DNA from: JBAVQS01 sp049694275 | GTDB taxonomy: Bacteria; Chloroflexota; Anaerolineae; UBA4142; SHND01 | Direction: 5' to 3' | Assembly: GCA_049694275.1 (NCBI GenBank) | Contig: JBAVQS010000368.1 | Location: 1 to 8,562 of the forward strand | Length of the DNA stretch: 8,562 bases | Shown here: positions 1 through 5,309 of the stretch, piece by piece | Layout: every line of letters begins with the position of its first letter | Numbering within the stretch: position 1 is the first letter of the stretch | Program-made: the position numbers and the translations under genes | Notes under the pieces: generated by a model | The model's database searches: none | What the model saw: the letters and a program-made list of their open reading frames with translations, nothing else | What the model was told of the DNA's origin: nothing

Positions 1-394
1 TCCACGCGACGCGGTTCGCCGTGACCTGCGGCATCGCCGCCGTCGCGGCCTGCCGGTCCGCGCCCGCGCTCCAACTCGCGAGTATCATGCGCACGGCATG
101 GCCCTGCACGGTGAACTGCGCGCCCTGCGAATCAAACTGCGCGGCGATCTGCTGCGCGGGATTCGCGCCGGCATATCCGCCAGAGCGGGGCGCGAGCTGA
201 TAGCGCGCATCGTCCTGTCCCAGTGTGCGCGAGACGAGGGCCTGTGCGGCGGAAGGCAAATCCGCCAGCGTGGTGGTGTGCTGCACCGCGGCGGTCGCGG
301 CCGGCGCACCGCCGAGCAAGAGCACGGCCAGCGCGAGCGCCAGGCCGAGCGTGACAAGTACGCGCGTGGCGCGTCGTGGGTGAAGCATAGACAT
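1..394 (-). CDS. Secreted protein, N-terminal part (runs off the left edge)
   Basis: This frame opens at an ATG at 394-392 and stays open for 131 codons to the left edge. AAGGAG lies 6 bases upstream of that ATG, so it is preferred over the ATG two codons later. The protein starts with a classical signal peptide: R7-R8 and R11, a Leu/Ala/Val core at about residues 12-29, and an Ala-rich cleavage region (APAATAA) near residue 36. The mature part contains LADLPSAAQALVSRTLGQDD (43-62), then GGYAGANPAQQIAAQF (72-87) and TANRVAW at the edge. From memory, this pattern opens large exported Chloroflexota proteins, often with FG-GAP/integrin-like or similar repeats further on. The function of the missing part cannot be judged. 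A promoter at 671-699 would give it a leader of about 270 bases. The frame, start and signal peptide are seen; the family is recalled. Confidence 0.8.
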   Translation of the reverse strand, partial: MSMLHPRRATRVLVTLGLALALAVLLLGGAPAATAAVQHTTTLADLPSAAQALVSRTLGQDDARYQLAPRSGGYAGANPAQQIAAQFDSQGAQFTVQGHAVRMILASWSAGADRQAATAAMPQVTANRVAW

Positions 395-406
395 ACAAGA
401 CTCCTT

Positions 407-520
407 GCGAATGACGAATGACCAATGATGAATGTGCCGAACCTCCGCGAGGGGACAAGAGGGCATTCATGAATGACGAATGCTTCTTTTGGAAGCATTC
501 AGCATTCACCATTCAGCATT
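407..520. repeat. Heptamer repeats in inverted arrangement around a hairpin
   Basis: Four consecutive heptamers ending in AATG (GCGAATG, ACGAATG, ACCAATG, ATGAATG) fill 407-434. The palindrome CATTCATGAATG is at 464-475, followed by ACGAATG at 476-482. The same unit then appears inverted as CATTCAG, CATTCAC, CATTCAG, CATT at 496-520. The centre is a perfect hairpin: GAATGCTTC (478-486) against GAAGCATTC (492-500), with a 5-base loop. The block lies in the leader of the secreted-protein gene. It resembles the short heptanucleotide intergenic repeats known from several phyla. Confidence 0.7.
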
Positions 521-670
521 GTTTTATTCGATTGTTGGGCAGAGCAAATGGGAACACGGAACCAGTAAGACTTGAGGTTCAATCACGCAAGTCGAGCGCG
601 AAGGCAATCAATGCGCTTTCGGCAAGAGAAGAGAGTCAGCGTATCGCATCTATCCGCCACTGTGTGATGG

Positions 671-699
671 AGTATAGGGCCGCGCGGCCCGCGCGTCAA
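671..699 (-). promoter_or_regulatory. Sigma70-type promoter for the left secreted-protein gene
   Basis: Read on the minus strand, TTGACG (699-694) is followed after exactly 17 bases by TATACT (676-671). Transcription would start near 664 and reach the secreted-protein ATG after about 270 bases. The spacer holds the perfect 14-bp palindrome GGGCCGCGCGGCCC (677-690), placed where a repressor could block polymerase. The hexamers are seen; use as a promoter is inferred. Confidence 0.6.
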
Positions 700-735
700 G
701 GGCCTATGGTCTGGTGATTACTCACATCTCGATTC

Positions 736-800
736 GTCATTCCGACCGAAGGGAGGAATCTCGTTCGCGCGAGCGAGACCCTTCGCACGCTCAGGGTGAC
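736..800. repeat. Degenerate palindromic interspersed repeat
   Basis: The block opens with GTCATTCCGACCGAAGGGAG and continues through GGAATCTCG; it closes with GAGACCCTTCGC and CTCAGGGTGAC. The two arms are imperfect reverse complements of about 28 bases around the GC-rich centre TTCGCGCG. This matches, from memory, a widespread intergenic repeat of the form GTCATTCTGAGCGAAG...GAATCTCG found in many copies in Chloroflexota and other phyla. It is probably non-coding and mobile or formerly mobile. Confidence 0.7.
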
Positions 801-815
801 ATGCGTCAATCACAA

Positions 816-846
816 AGGACCGCCGGTCACTTGCCCCGGCGGTCCT
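816..846. terminator. Strong terminator-like hairpin without a good T-run
   Basis: AGGACCGCCGG (816-826) pairs perfectly with CCGGCGGTCCT (836-846) across a 9-base loop. On the plus strand the stem is followed by CTCC, and on the minus strand by TTTG, so it is at best a weak intrinsic terminator. No gene ends just upstream on either strand. It may insulate the two divergent genes, or be another repeat remnant. Confidence 0.4.
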
Positions 847-867
847 CTCCATTCATGCGATTGCTTT

Positions 868-894
868 CTTTGCGCCCTTTGCGTTCTTCGCGGT
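868..894. repeat. 9-base-period repeat, CTTTGCGNN type
   Basis: Three degenerate tandem units are visible: CTTTGCGCC (868-876), CTTTGCGTT (877-885) and CTTCGCGGT (886-894). From memory, runs of this type (CTTTGCG... ending in CGGTTCAA) recur between genes in many bacterial genomes. No coding role is suggested. Confidence 0.55.
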
Positions 895-970
895 TCAATC
901 TTTCATAGGTGAACAGCAACCGATTCAAATCGGCGGCTGACGTTCGCTAACGGAAACATTTTATTCTTTT

Positions 971-1002
971 TCCTCCCCGGTCGCGGCCGGCCGCGCGGGG
1001 TT
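971..1002 (-). repeat. 32-bp direct repeat, left copy; relic of the sulfurtransferase 3' end
   Basis: These 32 bases are identical and in the same orientation to 3796-3827. On the minus strand they read, in the sulfurtransferase frame, NPARPAATGE and the first two bases of the next Glu codon. The frame then continues E, K, E and stops at 963-961, so this copy looks like a displaced end of the same gene with a three-residue-different tail. It is also almost palindromic: CCCCG, a GT bulge, CGCGGCC, then GGCCGCGCGGGG. No further sulfurtransferase similarity is visible beyond 1002. Confidence 0.85.
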
Positions 1003-1011
1003 ATGGCAAGA

Positions 1012-1040
1012 TTGACCCGCTCAGGGATTCGGGCTACAAT
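1012..1040 (+). promoter_or_regulatory. Sigma70-type promoter for the 835-residue gene
   Basis: TTGACC (1012-1017) and TACAAT (1035-1040) are separated by 17 bases. Transcription would start near 1047. The promoter begins 10 bases inside the left 32-bp repeat, so it would have travelled with the gene if the bracketed segment was inserted as a unit. The spacer contains GATTCGGG just before the -10 box. Confidence 0.7.
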
Positions 1041-1064
1041 AAATGCAACCCACTGCCGCGACAG

Positions 1065-1122
1065 CGCAGCGCCTGCGAGTTGATGAACCGACTCTAGATC
1101 GTTAGGAGTCGGTTTTTCTTTT
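1065..1122 (+). terminator. Attenuator: intrinsic terminator in the leader, with a competing antiterminator
   Basis: AACCGACTC (1086-1094) pairs perfectly with GAGTCGGTT (1106-1114), and the run TTTTTCTTTT (1113-1122) follows. This is a good intrinsic terminator placed about 40 bases after the predicted transcription start and 21 bases before the ATG. An alternative stem would hide its left arm: GAGTTG (1077-1082) with CGACTC (1089-1094), containing one G-U pair. An upstream hairpin, CGCAG (1065-1069) with CTGCG (1073-1077), competes with that alternative. Any transcript of the gene from the visible promoter must read through this terminator. The ligand or signal is unknown. It might instead end a separate small RNA of about 75 bases. 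Confidence 0.65.
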
Positions 1123-1143
1123 CGCCAAATAGCGGAGGACGGT

Positions 1144-3651
1144 ATGAAAGACCAATTTCGCCGGGCCGAAGACCAGTATTATGCCCTGCGAGGACGACTC
1201 GCTGCGGGATGGATCACACGAGAGCAGTTTGAGACAGCGCTCAAGCAGTTGATGCTCCAGGATTCTCAGGGGCGGTACTGGATGATAGGCATGGAGAGTG
1301 GCGGGTGGTACGTGTATGACGGCCAGCGTTGGGTCGAGGCGGTCCCCCCCATCGGTTCCAGCCTGTCGCCGGCGTTGCCCGAAGCGCGCGTTTCTCCGCG
1401 TGCTCTACCTCTAATCCAGACCGTTCGGCCAGTGTCGCCGGCTTCTCCCTCCCCTGCCGGACCCAAGAGGTTCTATATCGTTCTCGGCCTTGTCCTTGTC
1501 CTTGCCCTCGTCGCCACGATCCTCGTTGTGACATTGGCCTTGCAACCCACCCAAACCGTGGTCATCCTCCCCAATGACCAGAACGCGCCGTCGCCGGTCG
1601 GCCAGGCCACTTCCCCTGCCGGAGTAACGGTTGCGTCGGGTACGCCCGCCGCATACAGCGCGACCATCGTGTTCACCTTCCAGCCGCCGAAATTGCTCCA
1701 GCCGCAAGAATTCGCGGCGACGAGCGACACACTGGCGCAGACGATTGCCGAGCTGAATCGCGCCCAACTGAAATTCATCCACGATGCGCAAGCGTCTTCG
1801 CTCAACCCCAACCCGCGCGTGCCGGGTCTGGCAGGCGTGCTATCCTTCGCTACCGATTTTCTGGACGACGATTTACGCGAGGTAGCCGCAGGCGCGCAAA
1901 GTGTTGCGCAGAATGCAGAGACGCTGGCACAGTCGATGGCTGGGCAGGGCGGCGCAAGTGATGCTGCGCTGCAAACGGCAGCTCAGTATGTTTCGATTGC
2001 GCGCCTGGGGTATGGGCTGGTGATTGAGGCGCAGAACCTGCGTGAGGGTTTGTTGGCGCGCACGATCACGCGTGCCGATGCGGTCAACACCATTGCCGAA
2101 TACGGTGCGCGCCTGTGGAATCCCGCCGTCGCCGACCCTGACATCCCAGGCAATCCCTTTTTGCCTGATATGAAAGATGCGACGACGCTCGCGCCGGCTC
2201 TATTCTTGAGCGACGATGCGGTTGCCCAGGTCAAGTCGCGGAATCCATCTTTATGGCTCGCGACGTCGAGTGATATGGTAACCATGACCGTTAGCGTTCC
2301 TCCGCCTCACATGGGCGTCTCAAACCTGCTCGATCCGAATCTGCCCCAAACGCTCACCACGGCTGGCGGTCAGTTGGATGCCGACCGTGCGCGCCAGTTC
2401 GCGGCGTTCCAGATCGCGGCGCTCACCGCGAGTCCACTCTCTGTCGGATCAACGCCAATCCAGTTCGCCGTATTCAAGAGCGCATCCATCGCTGACAGCA
2501 ATCAGGTCGCGGCGGGCAGGGCGCCGTCATTTGCAGAGGGCAGGGCGAACGCGTTGAGTAAACAGGCTACCGGCGACGCGGAGAACCTGGTCAGCGACCT
2601 CTATACGCTCAATGGTCAAGCGCCGCCGCGCATTATTGCCAGCACCCCGGTGCAGTCGCCCAAACGCGTGCTCACACTCAATATTACCGGCGTTAACGTG
2701 GAACAGGTCAGCCCGGATCCGTCTGGAGACTGGCGCGTTCTGGTTTCGCTGTCGTTGCAATGGACAGCCAGCATGGAGGGATTGGTCAATCCGCAGGTGG
2801 ACATCCTCTGTGGACAAGGGGTAAACACCGTGTATGGCTCATCGGGCCAGGCTCAGATGAAAGGAATGGGCACGACCTGGTCCTGGGATCAAGAACATGC
2901 TTATGTCAATTGCTTTTCCGGCATTAATCAAAAAGGTTCGATCGGGTTTGTTCACGGACAGGCACGGGTCTTGATTACGCTGAACAAAGGGACGGTGACC
3001 TCCGTTGCCACGCTCACGGTTGAGCCAACCGATACGATAACCCCCACTCGCACGCCGACTATGACAGTCACGCCTAACCCCACCAAGACCACGTCCGCGC
3101 AGGCGACGCAGACCCTCGCCACCTCAGTCGCGGCGCAACAGACGGCCGCCGCCAGGGGCCCTGCGCTCAAGGGACGCATCGTCATAGACTATTACAAAGC
3201 TCAATCCAGTCGTAAGGATGCGGGGGCCGCGCTCAGCGATGAAACCTGGCGCTGCGTTCCCGATGTCACGATCTCTCTGGACGGCGCGGTGAGCGGGCAA
3301 TGCGAAAACAAGAATGCTCGGAACAATCAGGGCGACCCTGCCTACAACTATATCATGACGGTGCTCGTCGCCGGACAAGCCAATAGACAATCGGGTAGTT
3401 TCAGTTTCACGTATGAGTTGACGGAGATCAGCCCGCGAGTACCTAACGCAGACTATGCAACGTGGCGCATTATCTATTCAGGTTCTGGAAAATTCACGCC
3501 CGCGATGGCAGCCGCGGGCACGGCAAACTTTTCCTACAATTGCCAGGTGAATTCGGATGTAAACCCGTGGTGTGGGTGGCCGGCGCCGGCTTATTTGACA
3601 TCCGAATCATTTTCCGGCACCGTCCCCTGGAATTTTGCCCTGACCCAATGA
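1144..3651 (+). CDS. Single-pass membrane protein with large exported domain, 835 residues
   Basis: GGAGG lies 5 bases before the ATG. Residues 1-68 form a small cytoplasmic module ending in GRYWMIGMESGGWYVYDG and QRWVEAVPP, known to me from Chloroflexota membrane proteins. A Pro/Ser-rich linker follows (69-107), then K108-R109 and a membrane segment at about 110-133. With positive charges on the N side, the long C-terminal part should be outside. That part has a helical region (about 190-330), a probable beta-rich domain (about 505-625), a Thr/Pro linker of the TPTRTPTMTVTPNPTKTT type (631-650), and a C-terminal beta-type domain (about 676-835). The last domain has Cys at 703, 720, 800 and 810, possibly disulfides. 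No catalytic motif is recognised. The gene stands alone, convergent to the sulfurtransferase, is less GC-rich than its neighbours, and is flanked by 32-bp direct repeats, all suggesting acquisition. A surface or envelope role is inferred. Confidence 0.9.
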   Translation: MKDQFRRAEDQYYALRGRLAAGWITREQFETALKQLMLQDSQGRYWMIGMESGGWYVYDGQRWVEAVPPIGSSLSPALPEARVSPRALPLIQTVRPVSPASPSPAGPKRFYIVLGLVLVLALVATILVVTLALQPTQTVVILPNDQNAPSPVGQATSPAGVTVASGTPAAYSATIVFTFQPPKLLQPQEFAATSDTLAQTIAELNRAQLKFIHDAQASSLNPNPRVPGLAGVLSFATDFLDDDLREVAAGAQSVAQNAETLAQSMAGQGGASDAALQTAAQYVSIARLGYGLVIEAQNLREGLLARTITRADAVNTIAEYGARLWNPAVADPDIPGNPFLPDMKDATTLAPALFLSDDAVAQVKSRNPSLWLATSSDMVTMTVSVPPPHMGVSNLLDPNLPQTLTTAGGQLDADRARQFAAFQIAALTASPLSVGSTPIQFAVFKSASIADSNQVAAGRAPSFAEGRANALSKQATGDAENLVSDLYTLNGQAPPRIIASTPVQSPKRVLTLNITGVNVEQVSPDPSGDWRVLVSLSLQWTASMEGLVNPQVDILCGQGVNTVYGSSGQAQMKGMGTTWSWDQEHAYVNCFSGINQKGSIGFVHGQARVLITLNKGTVTSVATLTVEPTDTITPTRTPTMTVTPNPTKTTSAQATQTLATSVAAQQTAAARGPALKGRIVIDYYKAQSSRKDAGAALSDETWRCVPDVTISLDGAVSGQCENKNARNNQGDPAYNYIMTVLVAGQANRQSGSFSFTYELTEISPRVPNADYATWRIIYSGSGKFTPAMAAAGTANFSYNCQVNSDVNPWCGWPAPAYLTSESFSGTVPWNFALTQ

Positions 3652-3671
3652 ATCTCAAGAGAGGGACCGAT

Positions 3672-3713
3672 TTGCGAGATAAGAGCGCGTCTATCAGCAG
3701 ACACACCTCGCAA
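3672..3713 (+). other. Hairpin in the 3' region of the 835-residue gene
   Basis: TTGCGAG (3672-3678) and CTCGCAA (3707-3713) are perfect reverse complements, enclosing a smaller stem (GATAAGA with TCTATC). It begins 20 bases after the stop codon. There is no T-run, so termination is doubtful; it could stabilise the mRNA end or be a chance structure. Confidence 0.35.
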
Positions 3714-3732
3714 CGCTGCCCACCAACATAAA

Positions 3733-3755
3733 TAGGGCTTGCGGGATGCCCCCTA
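3733..3755 (-). terminator. Weak candidate terminator of the sulfurtransferase gene
   Basis: Read on the minus strand, TAGGG (3755-3751) can pair with CCCTA (3737-3733), enclosing GGC...GCC-type inner pairing, and the sequence TTTATG follows. It lies about 37 bases past the sulfurtransferase stop. The stem is short and the T-run poor. Confidence 0.3.
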
Positions 3756-3791
3756 CGGCAAGGACGGCGCCAATTGACTTGAGGCGGCGCT

Positions 3792-4643
3792 TTACTCCTC
3801 CCCGGTCGCGGCCGGCCGCGCGGGGTTCCGCGACCAGTCGCTCCACGACCCTTCATAGAGCAGTACGTTCTCGTATCCGGCGAGCTGGAGCGCGAGAATA
3901 TTCTGGCAGGCGTTCACGCCGCTGCCGCAATACACGACGACCTGCGCGGCCCCGTCCGCCCCCAGCGCGTGAAACCGCTCGCGCAGCGCATCGGGGTCGC
4001 GCAGGCGCAGGTCATCCGGCCCGCGCAGGTTGCCCGCCAGCGGCGCGTTCTTTGCTCCCGGAATGTGCCCGGCGCGCGAATCGACCGGCTCGGTCTCGCC
4101 GCGATACCGCTCCGGCGCACGCACGTCGAGGAGCAGGGTCTGCGGGTCCGCCGCGAGCTGCGCCACCGCCGACTGGTCCACTACCCATTCGGGATGTGGG
4201 CGCGGCGTCAAGGTCGCGGGTCGCACATCGAGAACCGCCGCGGTCAGCGGCCGCCCCTCTTTGAGCCACTGCGCGATCCCGCCGTCGAGCAGCGACACCC
4301 GGTCGTGCCCGAAATAGCGCAGGAGCCACCACAACCGCCCGGCGATGCCGCCCCCCACATCGTCATACGCCACCACGTGCGTTTCATCCCCAATCCCCGC
4401 GCGCCCCATCGCCGTGGCGAACGCTTCCGATGTGGGCAGGGGATGCCGGCCCGGTCCTTCTCCCACCGGCGCGGCCAGGTCCGCATCCAGCGAGAGGAAC
4501 ACAGCGCCGGGAATGTGAGCGCGCGCGTACTCTTCGCGCCCCTTGTCCGGCCCGAGCAAATACCACCGCGTATCGATGACCCGCACCGCAGGGTCATCCA
4601 GGTGTGCGGCCAGCCAGTCGGTAGAAACCAGAGGATTTGTCAT
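3792..4643 (-). CDS. Two-domain rhodanese-type sulfurtransferase (thiosulfate / 3-mercaptopyruvate)
   Basis: This 283-residue protein has the usual length of the tandem-rhodanese family, which moves sulfane sulfur from thiosulfate or 3-mercaptopyruvate to cyanide or thiol acceptors. The N-terminal domain (about 5-133) is the non-catalytic one: STDWLAAHL, VRVIDTRWYL and AHIPGAVFLSLDADLA are typical. The C-terminal domain (about 150-275) has LLLDVRAPERYRGE, SRAGHIPGAKNAP and the active loop CGSGVNAC, with catalytic Cys at 239. CGSGV is of the mercaptopyruvate type (usually CGSGVTA); Asn replaces the usual Thr. It ends with SWSDWSRNPARPAATGEE, an ordinary family ending. The start is the only good ATG; its SD is weak. 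Its promoter lies at 4685-4713. The last 31 bases before its final base and stop are the 32-bp repeat also found at 971-1002, consistent with an insertion at its 3' end that left the protein intact. Confidence 0.95.
   Translation of the reverse strand: MTNPLVSTDWLAAHLDDPAVRVIDTRWYLLGPDKGREEYARAHIPGAVFLSLDADLAAPVGEGPGRHPLPTSEAFATAMGRAGIGDETHVVAYDDVGGGIAGRLWWLLRYFGHDRVSLLDGGIAQWLKEGRPLTAAVLDVRPATLTPRPHPEWVVDQSAVAQLAADPQTLLLDVRAPERYRGETEPVDSRAGHIPGAKNAPLAGNLRGPDDLRLRDPDALRERFHALGADGAAQVVVYCGSGVNACQNILALQLAGYENVLLYEGSWSDWSRNPARPAATGEE
3796..3827 (-). repeat. 32-bp direct repeat, right copy, inside the sulfurtransferase 3' end
   Basis: This block is identical to 971-1002 and codes for NPARPAATGE plus most of the final Glu codon; the stop codon TAA follows at 3794-3792. 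It contains the perfect 12-bp palindrome GCGGCCGGCCGC. The distance between copies is 2825 bases, and the only gene between them is that of the 835-residue protein. Confidence 0.9.
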
Positions 4644-4684
4644 AATTGGATCGGCCTATAGTCAAATGGTTGGCTAATGGCGCG

Positions 4685-4713
4685 ATTATAGCACGATAAT
4701 ATCCCGAAATCAA
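4685..4713 (-). promoter_or_regulatory. Sigma70-type promoter of the sulfurtransferase gene
   Basis: On the minus strand TTGATT (4713-4708) and consensus TATAAT (4690-4685) are 17 bases apart. Transcription should start near 4678, giving a leader of about 35 bases. It faces away from the promoter at 4781-4809. Confidence 0.75.
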
Positions 4714-4722
4714 GCTGTATTT

Positions 4723-4768
4723 CAAATATTCCTAATCTTGATTTAATTATAAATATTAGGAATATTTG
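4723..4768. promoter_or_regulatory. 14-bp perfect inverted repeat, probable operator between divergent promoters
   Basis: CAAATATTCCTAAT (4723-4736) and ATTAGGAATATTTG (4755-4768) are exact reverse complements separated by 18 AT-rich bases. The arms lie 9 bases from the sulfurtransferase -35 box and 12 bases from the DUF2089 -35 box. The half-site centres are 32 bases, about three helical turns, apart, so two dimers or a looped dimer could bind one face. The adjacent HTH protein is the obvious candidate binder. Alternatively, the AT-rich arms act as UP elements for both promoters. Confidence 0.65.
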
Positions 4769-4780
4769 TTTCAAAAACTA

Positions 4781-4809
4781 TTGACAAAAATCACTATTTG
4801 ATGTATATT
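4781..4809 (+). promoter_or_regulatory. Near-consensus sigma70 promoter of the DUF2089-DUF4097 operon
   Basis: Consensus TTGACA (4781-4786) is followed after 17 bases by TATATT (4804-4809). The start of transcription is expected near 4816, some 86 bases before the preferred start codon at 4902. Confidence 0.8.
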
Positions 4810-4891
4810 AATTGCAATCAGGAACAATAAGAACAGTAATGTTGATTGAAAGGATGGGCTTGACTGGCACGACGTCTGCCGGAATGGCCCC

Positions 4892-4901
4892 AGGGGGTGA
4901 T
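4892..4901 (+). promoter_or_regulatory. Extended Shine-Dalgarno that decides the DUF2089 start
   Basis: AGGGGGTGAT abuts the ATG at 4902 and differs by one base from the ideal extended SD AGGAGGTGAT. None of the upstream in-frame starts (TTG 4812, ATG 4839, 4854 or 4884) has a comparable site. The gap between the purine core and the ATG is short, 4 bases. Confidence 0.65.
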
Positions 4902-5309
4902 ATGCTCAATTTCTTTGAAAAATGCCCCGGTTGCGGGGGAGCGCTGGTCATTACCGAGTGCCGCTGCACCGGCTGCGGGCTGACCATGCGGGGCGAGTTC
5001 CGCCCGCCCCAGTTCGCAACGCTCTCGGATGACCAGTTGACCTTTATCCGAATCTTTATGCGGGCGCGCGGGAACCTCTCCGAGGTCGAAAAGGTGCTCG
5101 GAGTCTCCTATCCCACGATCCGCAACAAACTGGACGAAATTAACAAGACCCTCGACGCCGCCGAGGTTGCGGACAGCCGGAACCGGGCCGAGCCCAACCC
5201 CGACCCCGCGGACCAGGCGCGCCGGGCGATTTTACAGCAGGTTGAGGCCGGACAATTATCGGCCCTCGAAGCGGTGGACCTCCTCCGCAATCTGCAAGGA
5301 GATGTATAA
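4902..5309 (+). CDS. DUF2089 family zinc-ribbon / HTH putative regulator
   Basis: With the start at 4902 the protein has 135 residues. It begins MLNFFEKCPGCGG, the usual opening of DUF2089 proteins. Cys8-x2-Cys11 and Cys22-x2-Cys25 make a zinc ribbon; Cys20 is extra. Residues 41-85 are the DUF2089 helix-turn-helix: LSDDQLTFIRIFMRARGNLS, then EVEKVLGVSYPTIRNKLDEI, similar in layout to sigma70 region 4 DNA-binding helices. After a charged linker (86-104), residues 106-131 (AILQQVEAGQLSALEAVDLL at the core) form a short helical hairpin seen also at the end of the next protein. The stop codon overlaps the next start as TAATG, indicating translational coupling. A transcription-regulator role, possibly on the inverted repeat at 4723-4768, is inferred; no DNA target is proven. 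A longer form starting at 4839 cannot be excluded. Confidence 0.88.
   Translation: MLNFFEKCPGCGGALVITECRCTGCGLTMRGEFRPPQFATLSDDQLTFIRIFMRARGNLSEVEKVLGVSYPTIRNKLDEINKTLDAAEVADSRNRAEPNPDPADQARRAILQQVEAGQLSALEAVDLLRNLQGDV

Larger units (their letters stand above)
395..1143. other. Gene-free repeat-rich intergenic region
   Basis: These 749 bases separate two divergently read genes. Open frames exist on both strands but have no SD, no family resemblance, and run through obvious repeats, so I call none. The contents, listed separately, are heptamer repeats in inverted arrangement, a minus-strand promoter, an interspersed palindromic repeat, a strong hairpin, a 9-base-period repeat, one copy of the 32-bp direct repeat, and the promoter and attenuator of the 835-residue gene. 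In 521-670 and 901-970 I see nothing definite. Confidence 0.7.

Noticed and set aside
418..717. Open frame of 99 codons on the plus strand in the left intergenic gap
   Set aside because: It runs through the heptamer repeats and hairpin, has no SD, and its product looks random.
1043..1105. A 20-codon leader frame (MQPTAATAQRLRVDEPTLDR) overlapping the attenuator
   Set aside because: Its ATG lies before the expected transcription start and has no SD; no run of one amino acid suggests a sensing peptide.
3969..4661. A 230-codon plus-strand frame antisense to the sulfurtransferase
   Set aside because: The opposite strand encodes an unmistakable two-domain rhodanese protein; the antisense product is Arg/Pro-rich and lacks an SD.
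4812..4901. N-terminal extension of the DUF2089 protein from TTG 4812 or ATG 4839
   Set aside because: TTG 4812 lies at or before the predicted transcription start. The extension lacks family resemblance, while ATG 4902 has an extended SD and matches the usual family opening. ATG 4839 remains possible.
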